NCBI RefSeq assembly: GCF_945859685.1
Contig: NC_079147.1
Span: 284,371,679 to 284,435,678, forward strand
From: Eupeodes corollae
Lineage: Eukaryota; Arthropoda; Insecta; Diptera; Syrphidae
DNA length: 64,000 bases
Reading direction: 5' to 3'
The notes beneath the pieces are model-generated. The model was not told the origin of the DNA and made no database searches. It saw only the letters and a program-made list of their open reading frames with translations. Positions 57,701 to 64,000 of the stretch are shown here, one piece after another. How positions within the stretch are numbered: the stretch's first letter is position 1; the number at the start of each line of letters is the position of its first letter. The position numbers and the translations under genes were made by a program.

Positions 57701-57998
57701 GTTCTATCCGAACGACGAGTATTTTGAGAGTGCACGCTTGAGCGGCTTCATTCCACCAGAGGCATTCCTCTTTTTAGACAAATGCGGTCTGATACAGGAT
57801 AGATTGGCAGTTCCGTTAATCTACCACGTCAGACGAAGAACCGTGGACAGGCGACTCCTGTACAATCGGGACGTCATGGCACAAGGCGGAGCAGAGCTCC
57901 TTCGGTTCAGTAGGGCTGTGTCCGAACGGGACCGAACTGATAGGGTGAAGCAGGAGAACCAGTTTTGGTGGCTTCAATCGGCACTTGATATTGGGTAG
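54738..57998 (+). CDS. Jockey ORF2: AP endonuclease plus reverse transcriptase (1086 aa, intact)
   Basis: A single frame encodes the enzymes that nick target DNA and copy element RNA at the nick. The APE-type endonuclease spans about residues 8-245: VNVNS (14-18), MASETK with Glu44, QGGGVALFIRKG (70-81), AGDLNAKHEDWG (152-163) and SDHCGL (234-239). The RT spans about 520-800: KKSAGVDGIS, LRSISLLQSISKVFEKIINR, LVDLEKAFDTVW, GLQQGAVNSPILF and YADD (765-768). A connector and C-terminal region follow (KYLGIWLD, RPMIVYGCPVWFNV, FERQCLRRCTGLYRTAESSY). No RNase H is present. GLQQGAVNSP replaces the more usual GVPQGSVLGP. The start ATG overlaps the ORF1 stop. All catalytic motifs look intact. Jockey-superfamily assignment is by motif style. 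Confidence 0.92.
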   Translation: MGALPETRLKVLAVNVNSLIRIERRANMFQLLKDYSPDVFMASETKLNHKHKLTHKNYNIVRRDRPDSTQGGGVALFIRKGINYKVIYNNELRKLKTLEVCVVCISLSQGKRMYMIAAYAAGAPQVTYFASELEIVFRELKLSLEENYFILAGDLNAKHEDWGNQHSNPRGNHLFNLMNLYSVEYGVDLLATERPSYPRTGSFLDLLLYDTRLTVTDKVGNHPRNCLQTVEYDSDHCGLAAVMQIPNERVELEEYVATHSYNYSKMRWPRFTNALARELRSSDIAPPNNRNLTNTEIDQHLQQMDETIKRTMERTIPKYKERDQMDAYRNATIDALRRHKSGLLTRLKNLYRRLADPRDLEVRTLKSSIKNVNLLIKENYRLSINKYWDRKIRSVNSSDPGMFPKINKIFRKKNDNDLPCLKLQRTEENRDVLRTAQIDPEEAIFDDDFYIIEDPKEKVEAVGAAFQQVYKVNVSIRPNHDLENRALLNHFYLRNDMTQWRSENRGFMRFNDDSLANAIIAEQTGPSPLLVTKVELQLIFNSIKNKKSAGVDGISNVVLRHLPMEAIDIYTTLFNNALNNAYYPVHWKTAVVHPLPKKGKDNSNPSNLRSISLLQSISKVFEKIINRALTKWAADNKIIPDKQFGFKAGHDTIHAASKLVSDIQWNKSKQQCTGAVLVDLEKAFDTVWLEGLYLKLSRLGISKPLLYILYDMLNGRKFVVKSGNVTSTTTFSIKNGLQQGAVNSPILFSIYTSDLIGSLTKAIAYADDLIAYRTAQKVEVIRILLQRDFDKIQRYCDDWKLKINVQKSETILFRTPLARATRDTCKNWRKMVIVDLHGQPLASKSVVKYLGIWLDQYLYFDRHINAALTRARGAFALTKRLFFSSRLDPRVKVICYMALIRPMIVYGCPVWFNVAPSQMEKFRVFERQCLRRCTGLYRTAESSYVHYYSNEVLYNGARINRIDNFVIKLVRGHIARAMSSTNNLIFGAFYPNDEYFESARLSGFIPPEAFLFLDKCGLIQDRLAVPLIYHVRRRTVDRRLLYNRDVMAQGGAELLRFSRAVSERDRTDRVKQENQFWWLQSALDIG

Positions 57999-58095
57999 TC
58001 GGGATGGGGTTTTAAGCCTTGGCCGGCTTACATACTTGTTTTATAGTTTTAGGGCTTAGTTTTAAGTAGAATAGGCATGGTGGCACAAAAAGAAA

Positions 58096-58260
58096 TAGAA
58101 AAAAAAAAAAAAAAAAAAAAAAACAATAAAAAAAAATACAAAAAATACAAAAAAAAAAAAAACAAAAAAAAAAAAAAACATTAAAATAAAAAAAAGAAAA
58201 CATGGAATAAAAAAAAAAAAAATAAAAATAAAAAAAGACAACAAAATATGAAAAAAAAAT
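58096..58260 (+). repeat. A-rich tract in Jockey 3' UTR
   Basis: About 160 bp of almost pure A with scattered C, T and G. It lies well upstream of the terminal poly(A), so the 3' UTR has an internal A-rich region. Confidence 0.85.
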
Positions 58261-58636
58261 GTTTGATAGTTAGATTTGCTGCTGTGGTTGTTCTAGTTTT
58301 AAGTAGTTTATAGGTAGAATAGGTAGTTTTAGTTAGTTTTATGTTTTATTTAAGGACCTTATTTTAAGTAGTTTGTAAGTAAAAATAAATAAAAAAAAGG
58401 ATATTGATATTAGTTTTTTGTTCAAATTTTCTAATAAATACAAAAATAAATGAAATAAAATTTAAATGAAGTAAAATAGATCTTAAGGCCGAAAGGCATT
58501 AGTAATTAGTGTTATAGTTTAGCTTAGAGTGTCCGTATGGGACCATTAAGTTAGTTGTAAGTTATGGATAATTAGGCTAGTTTTATGAATTTTTGTCTAG
58601 CTTTAAGATAGGTTTAAGAATGAATTAATAAAAATG

Positions 58637-58641
<5 letters not shown>

Positions 58642-58675
<34 letters not shown>
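58642..58675 (+). repeat. Jockey terminal poly(A)
   Basis: A run of about 33 A directly before the right target duplication. Its purity supports a recent insertion. Confidence 0.9.
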
Positions 58676-58677
<2 letters not shown>

Positions 58678-58689
58678 GCGTTGGACTGT
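58675..58689 (+). repeat. Jockey target-site duplication, right
   Basis: Matches 54533-54547. Confidence 0.88.
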
Positions 58690-58964
58690 CATGCAAGGGG
58701 TCTTGGGTTCAATCCCTGCCTGTGCCACCTTAATTTAAAAAAAAATAATTTTCGCGGGTACTGCCTCTTGCGAGGAATTGACAAATCCTTCAAGAGTAAT
58801 TCTTGTCATGAAAAAGTGCTTTCTCAAACTAGCCGTTCGGATTCGGCCTTAAATTGTAGATCCCTTCCATTCCTGACAACAGTACTCGCACACAGGAATG
58901 GTTGAGAGTTGTAAGTCACTAGGCCCTGGTTCACAGCGGACTGTTGCGCCACCCCATTTTTTTG
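58690..58964 (+). mobile_element. tRNA-derived SINE, copy 2, body
   Basis: Continues the SINE with CATGCAAGGGGTCTTGGG and box B GGTTCAATCCC (58706-58716). The tRNA-unrelated body follows, then the LINE-like end (58921-58953) and a short T/G tail. It agrees almost base for base with the SINE on the minus strand at 12853-13157. Confidence 0.85.
58921..58953 (+). repeat. SINE 3' segment shared with RTE LINE
   Basis: These 33 bp align without gaps to 30979-31011 at the 3' end of RTE copy 2, with four mismatches by hand count. They include GGACTGT and GCGCCACC. The SINE copy at 12868-12900 (minus) has the same segment. Confidence 0.75.
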
Positions 58965-59735
58965 ATAGCTCAAGAACCAGAAGAGATATCGATTTCATAT
59001 AAATTTTGTTATACAGATAATAAAGCAGTAAGATGCAGAAAGGGCTCTCAAGAAATTTGAGTTTGTGGTTTTTCTCCCATAGCAGTTTGAAAAAAAGTTG
59101 AAAATTTTGGTTAACGCTAAATATCTTACGAACCAAAAATACTAGAGACTTACATTAAATTTGATATAATATATTGTAACATGCTATCAAAGAAGTGTAT
59201 TTTTTGAAAAAAAATCCATTTTACGTTTTTTTTTTAATAAAAAAAAAAAATTGAAAAGAAATTTGTCACCTCCAAAATTTTACAATTTTGTGCAACGAAG
59301 AATAATGTTTTTGACATCTGATAAAATTTTGAGAAAAATCGAATTGACAGTTTTTTTTATAAAAAATAAAAATCTAAAAAAACATTACTCAAAGTTCGTA
59401 AAAATTGAATTACGATTCAAATATCTTTTCAAAAACTTGAAATTTAGGCTTCAAACTTATTTTATTTTATAAAAAAATATTTTTTATAAAAATATTAATA
59501 CATTTAGTAAAATGTTGAGAAAAATCAAATTGACAGTTTTTTTTACAAAAAATAAAAATCTAAAAAAAAAAACAATACTAAAACTTGGTAAAAATTTACT
59601 TTTGACTCAAATAGCTTTTCAAAAATTAAAAATTTTGGTTTCAAACTTATTTTATTTCACCGAAAATATTGTTTTCGATATTCAGTAATTTTTATATGAA
59701 AATCCAACAGTCGTTTTTTTCAGCGAAGGGTGAGT
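58965..59735 (-). repeat. Repeat R, copy D, inner part with ~180-bp tandem units
   Basis: Opens with the target duplication ATAGCTCAAG (58965-58974) and runs through the GATATCGATTTCATATAAAT block. The AATTGACAG core appears at 59343 and 59529 (offset 186), and a CCAACAG version near 59704. It ends at about 59735 without the GATGCGACCC end, so it is truncated on this side. Confidence 0.7.
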
Positions 59736-61259
59736 TCAATGCACAATTAATCGAAAGGTCGATTGATTAAGTTGTTCGCGATTTTGATGTCACTTGATAT
59801 CTTAAGAAGAGGGCGCCAGCAATTTTTGTTTGAAATAGAGAAAAGGAAATTGCAAACCTTTACCTATAGGAACAAAAGAAAAAGAAAACAATCACCAATA
59901 GGAATAATTTTATCACAATCAAATGTTTACTTTTAAGGTGCCTGAGAAACCTTACATCGTAGGATGAAAACTCAGGATCTTTTCAATAATTATAAAGTTC
60001 ACAACGATAGTAAAACAAAAATTCGACGATGGACCGTTAAGGTCTTTTATTCCCACAAAAGAAATTGGGATTCGCAAAGAAAATATTCACAATGAATTTG
60101 TATTTATCTTGTTCCTTCAGCTACAAATACCGAACCAGTCGTTACCTCCTTCCTTTTATTAAAATTTTGGTTTTCTTCTAACTTTTTTTTTTGAAATTAG
60201 TTAACTTTTTTTCACTAAACTTATCTTTTCTCTTGTTTGTCTTCTATGATTCTCAACCCTTGATCCTCTCACTTTGACTACTCGAAAAGAATTGACTTCC
60301 AGATTCTTCGATCTGTCAAGTCTCTTCTTCCCTAATTCCCGCCATTTTCAGCTTTCAGCCAATGTGGACTGGCGGATCTTAATCACTTTATCAACAGCCA
60401 ATCGGAGATCGGCTTGTTGAACTCAACTTATGATGAGATTCTCGCGATCCCGCTTACTCGCTCTTCTCTCACAGCTAAATGCAAGTCATCCTGGAATTCG
60501 CCGCCCGCTGGATTCACTTTCAGGCCATGACGATTCCAGAAGCTGCATTCAGCCACCCCCATATTCCATCTCGATTCGGACAAAAGTTGAGAAACATAAA
60601 AAAAAGATCGCGAAAAATATGCTTCTTTTCAAAACTTTACGATCAATTCTAAAAGAAGGAAAAATTATTTTACGTTCGGGATTAGTAACTAAACTTGAAA
60701 AAGGGTTCATCTTGAACTAAGTTGTTTCATACGTCCATAAACATAGTTAAAGTTACATTAATTCAAGTTACAATTTAATAATGTAAGCAAAAATGTAAGT
60801 AAAATATGATTTTATACAAATTGTTAACTTTTATATTATTGAAATTTTAGGTTGAGCCATTAGGCCATTCCTTCATGCAACTTTTCTGCACCCATTCACC
60901 AGACCGTGCATCTATTTGGTTTCACTTCCATGGAAACCATCCCATCAACCAATGCTACCTGTTAAAGAAAATAATAGTTTTCGCCACCACACTGAATGAG
61001 AGAACCACGGTCGTCCCGCTCTCACGCAGTAAAGTGACAGTTCTTTTTTGTTTTGGAAATAAAATTTCAGCAACAAAGTTTCCTCGTTATAGCCTTAAAC
61101 TCGGCTGAATCTTTACTTCGACTAAAGGAAAAACAATTAATTGAATATTTTCCAAAAATATATTTTTTTGGTGTCATGTGAGAATATATAATATAAAATG
61201 TATTTCAAAACTCTAACGTTATTGGTTCGTTTGTTGTTGTTGTTTGTTTGAGAATCCTT
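59736..61259. other. No gene recognised; mixed noncoding DNA
   Basis: 59815-60720 is less AT-rich than its surroundings, with GGGCGCCAGC at 59811 and two CAGCCAAT boxes (60356, 60398). An LTR or promoter region is conceivable but no ends were found. The 96-residue frame at 60430 has no recognisable domain. Confidence 0.35.
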
Positions 61260-61507
61260 CCTGGACGTTTTTATCTGCATAACAAAATTTATTTAAATTC
61301 GATATCTCTACTGGTTTTTGAGCTATTGACGACGAAAAAAACTTACCTAACGTAATACGTTCGAACGTCCGTACGTACACACGCACGCACAGACATCTTT
61401 CTAAAAATCGTTTATTTCGACTGTAGAAACCTTGAAACGTCAAGAAATGTCAAAATTTTCAATTCGACAAATCTGACCCATTACAATGACTTCCTATGGG
61501 AAGTTAA
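61260..61507 (+). repeat. Repeat R, copy E (palindromic end only)
   Basis: Contains ACAAAATTTATTTAAATTCG, the CGTACGTACAC tract (61368) and the terminal palindrome GACTTCCTATGGGAAGTT (61488-61505). Only the last ~250 bp of R are present. It abuts the transposase remnant. Confidence 0.7.
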
Positions 61508-62010
61508 AAAAGAAGTGTAGCTCCAAAAGTCTAGTTTTTGGATATAAGTTCCAAAATATTTGCCCATAGCCCCACAAAAAATAGTCGAATGGCATTGAAT
61601 CGCACGATCTAGTTGCCCAATTGACCGATCCCGAACGTGAAATAAAATGTTCACCGAACTCGCCTCTCAATAAGTCCATTGTTGCGCGTGCTGTGTGGCA
61701 CCGTCTTGTTGAAACCACATATTTGCATGACATGTGGTTTCAACAAGACGGTGGCACATGCTTTGTCAATCTTTGCATTTTGGGCAAAAATAAGTTGGAT
61801 ATCATCTTCCGGTAGCACTTGCAATGTTCTGGCTGATATTCACTCCAATATCGAGAATTCTGCTTATTTACTAATCGAGCCAAAAATGAGCTTCGTCGTT
61901 TGCTGGAAGAAGTGAACTTTCTTAACAAAGCACGCATTTTGATAATAAAATTCAAGCGTCGTTCGTTTGTTAGGACTAAGTACAGATCATTGAGGTACAC
62001 AATCCAGGCG
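61508..62010 (-). pseudogene. rosa-like (DD41D) transposase remnant, copy 3, with inverted duplication
   Basis: Minus strand, 5' to 3': FLARLVNKQNSRYWSEYQPE (about 61900), corresponding to FWLDG-VNKQNCRYWSE, then a garbled stretch. Next come RRCHTARATMDLLRGEFGEH, FISRSGSVNWATRSCDS and MPFDYFLWGYG, the conserved C-terminal catalytic half. The block between RYWSE and the QQDGAT motif is deleted. At the junction the QQDGATCH codons occur twice in opposite orientation, about 25 bp per arm around an 11-bp spacer (61697-61760). No terminal repeats were found. It is inactive. Confidence 0.68.
61695..61763. repeat. Near-perfect inverted duplication inside transposase remnant
   Basis: TGGCACCGTCTTGTTGAAAC on the left is mirrored by GTTTCAACAAGACGGTGGCA on the right, with one mismatch over about 25 bp and an ATTTGCATGAC spacer. 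It could form a stable hairpin. Confidence 0.85.
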
Positions 62011-62119
62011 TTCTCAAACGCCTTTTAAATGTCTAGGAACGAAATATTTGTGCTCTTTAGTTCATTGAAGTTTTGTTTAAACTGAATTGTGGAAGGCACG
62101 AAACCCAAACTGTTTCTAG

Positions 62120-64000
62120 TGGAAGTGCAACTTTCTTTTTTTTATAATAAGCGCACACTTAAGAAGATATTACTACCCTTATTATGCAAAGACACAGTGT
62201 TAGAACTAGGAGGAGAAGAGAGAGGTTGAAAGAAGGTGTCGGTGCACATTGGTTTTGAATTCCTGAATATTGCAATGTCTGGAAAAGACAGAGTGTGGTA
62301 AAGAATTCCACATTCGCGTAGTACGGCTAAAGAACGAATCTCTATAATTGACAGTACGATCGAAGTTGGGATCAAGGGTATACTGATGAGCATTCCTACA
62401 AGCGCGAGTATTGCGGTTGAACTGTTTAAGGGTTTAAGGGCTATTTCTCTTGAGCATAAACCGTTAAAATAAAGGTAAAAAAGCGTGAGACAAGAAACTT
62501 TACGACGACGTTCAAGCGACGTAAATGATTCTATGATGTTGTTATCAACGATTAATTTAAATGATCTCCGTTCAACGCTGTCCAAGAGACAGATTCCAGA
62601 TATGGAAGTTATACTCAACCTTTGGACGTTTATAAGTTTGTTAGATCACAGCCAGATCACAGCCAGATCAGAGGGGGAGAAAAACTTCTTGCATCGCCTT
62701 AGAAAACCCAAACATCTTCCGGCATTTTTGGCGACATCGCGTATGTGATCATTCTACAAGAGGTGATTGGTGATACACATACCGAGAATATCAAGATGTT
62801 AAGTCACCTCGATGCAAGCCCCATCCATGGCTAATGGCAAGGAGGTTGAACCTCGCTTTATCTATACAAGACAGCATTGCGTTTTCGAAGCATTAAATTC
62901 CACGCGGTTTTTTAATCCCCATTGAAGAATGCTGTTTAGGTTAGAATTTAATGAGCTTATCATATTTTTTTTGTTGCAGTTCGACAAGAACAAGAAAAGA
63001 AGAGGGATGCGATTCTGAAAATGAATATGGAAAGCAGATAGTACTACCGTCAGCGAAACAATGTATTGGATTGGAAAAATGCTGACAGGAGATCATTAAT
63101 AAAAATGAGAAAGCGTGTTGGAGATAGAACAGAGCCCTGGGGTACACCAGCATTTATTATATGGTTTTCGGACTTGAAGCCATCCAATACTACTTGTTTT
63201 GAACAATCCGAAAGGTAATTACTAATCCTATGAAGCAGGTCTTCGTGAAAACCAAAAGCACGCATTTTTGATAAGAGAGCTTGATGCCAAACCCTATCAA
63301 ATGCTTTTGAAATATCAAGTGCCACAATCTTACTTTCTCCAAAACTATGTAAAGTTTTGTTCCACTGTTTGGTGAGATGTACCATGAGATCACCAGTGGA
63401 CCTATTGCTGCGAAAGCCGTACTGGCGGATATTAAGAAGCTTTCGGTCTTCGACATATTTTTTAAGCTGATAATTTACCAGTGTTTCCATGACCTTGGAA
63501 AGAAGGGACGTAACAGCAATCGGTCGATAATTAAAGGGTGAAGAAGATTCGCCTTTTTTATGAATAGGCTGGAAAAATGCAGTTTTTTATCCGCTCGTAA
63601 CGGAACCAGAGGAGTAGGACCGATGAAAAACCTTACGCAGTGGTTTTGCCAGCGTTGAAGAACACTTCTTCGGAACAATAGTGGTGATACCAACCCTACC
63701 AGCGGATTTATGTGTATTAAGATCTTGTAGAACTCTCGGCACAGTACAAGTGCGAAAAAAATTGGCCCCATAGAATCACTAACGCGATCGATGACAGGCG
63801 GAGTAATAACACTCACTAGCAGGGTTGAATTGGCTGTTATACTGGCTAACAAAGAGATTAGCTTTCTATAAAGAGCTAACAAATGGAGTGTCATTCACAA
63901 CGAGCGTAGGATCCGAGGAAGAGAAAGAATTCCTCATGTTTTTTACAAATCACCAACAAATTTGACTGCCTTTGGGACATTGCAGTATTTTTTGCCGCTG
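62120..64000 (-). pseudogene. Family-K LINE, minus strand, runs off the window
   Basis: From the window end: RQKILQCPKGSQIC, ITPPVIDRVSDSMGPIFF (about 63800), RVLQDLNTHKSAG-like wording in shifted frames, and LVNYQLKKYVEDRKLLNIRQ. Then come YGFRSNRSTGDLMVHL, VALDISKAFDRVWHQALLSK (first catalytic Asp), INAGVPQGSVLSPTRFLIFI and CFADGSTICFPYSFSE. The catalytic box is FADG here but FADD in the 47.4-kb copy. The end reads LDSVERRSFKLIVDN, RRRKVSCLTLFYLYFNGLCS and ECGILYHTLSFPDIAIFRNS. The longest open piece is 146 residues (63050-63490). Frameshifts make it inactive. Clade: CR1/Jockey group, not resolved further. Confidence 0.78.

Larger units (their letters stand above)
54548..58674 (+). mobile_element. 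Jockey-type non-LTR retrotransposon, 5'-truncated, young
   Basis: A 4127-bp insertion with a perfect 14-15-bp target duplication, the last 62 codons of ORF1, a complete ORF2 with no stop, an A-rich 3' UTR and a pure terminal poly(A) of about 33 bases. These traits indicate a recent target-primed insertion that ended inside ORF1. The target was a SINE already sitting in repeat R. Confidence 0.9.

Noticed and set aside
58012..58244. Phe-rich membrane-like minus-strand proteins
   Set aside because: They are the reverse reading of the A-rich 3' UTR of the Jockey element.
58690..58760. A functional tRNA gene
   Set aside because: Box A and box B are present, but the sequence is the head of a SINE with a non-tRNA body. 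It recurs at 13.1 kb with target duplications and is split by a Jockey element.
59811..60900. A solo LTR suggested by GGGCGCCAGC (primer-binding-like on the minus strand) and CCAAT boxes
   Set aside because: No TG...CA ends, no polyadenylation context and no target duplication could be found.
1..64000. CRISPR array, operon or bacterial regulatory signals
   Set aside because: No regularly spaced identical repeats with unique spacers were seen. Introns, LINEs, a SINE and mariner relics mark the DNA as animal.

Overview
The window is insect-like nuclear DNA, most likely from a dipteran. It is AT-rich, has no convincing host gene and no RNA gene, and consists of single-copy-looking noncoding sequence crowded with transposable elements (TEs) of many families. 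The species cannot be named from this sequence. Two runs of N (1-50 and exactly 200 bases at 39614-39813) are assembly gaps, so order and distance across 39.6-39.8 kb are not guaranteed.

Layout. 0.05-0.5 kb: 3' remnant of a non-LTR element (family K). 2.5-5.7 kb: a DNA-transposon-like unit with 15-bp terminal inverted repeats holding a spliced, frameshifted DUF4806 gene. 5.8-6.1 kb: a Myb/SANT-like domain remnant. 7.2-7.9 kb: decayed DD41D (rosa-like) mariner transposase. 8.1-9.4 kb: RT tail and RNase H of an R1/LOA-type LINE. 9.7-10.6 kb: copy of a dispersed repeat (family R). 11.5-12.9 kb: decayed family-D LINE, interrupted by a tRNA-derived SINE. 15.9-17.8 kb: open family-D RT. 18.7-19.8 kb: ORF1-like remnant of an LOA-type LINE. 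19.8-20.6, 21.5-24.2, 27.7-31.0, 34.4-37.7 and 47.8-50.1 kb: six pieces of RTE-clade LINEs in two subfamilies. 39.8-41.7 kb: Ty3/gypsy pol 3' half plus LTR. 42.1-42.3 and 61.5-62.0 kb: two more rosa-like fragments. 43.4-44.0 and 53.3-59.7 kb: more R copies. 45.8-46.2 kb: LINE C-terminal piece. 46.7-50.6 kb: a family-K LINE split by an RTE. 54.5-58.7 kb: a young Jockey-type LINE with an intact 1086-residue ORF2. 61.3-61.5 kb: R end. 62.1-64.0 kb: family-K LINE on the minus strand running off the window.

The relations between elements are the main result. A Jockey LINE sits inside a SINE that sits inside an R repeat, and each insertion is framed by a matching target-site duplication. An RTE sits inside a family-K LINE with a 12-bp duplication, and a second SINE sits by a family-D LINE with a 13-bp duplication. 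The SINE's last ~33 bp closely match the 3' end of the resident RTE LINE, which points to RTE machinery as the SINE's mobilising partner. The TIR unit with the DUF4806 gene is the best candidate for something poorly described.
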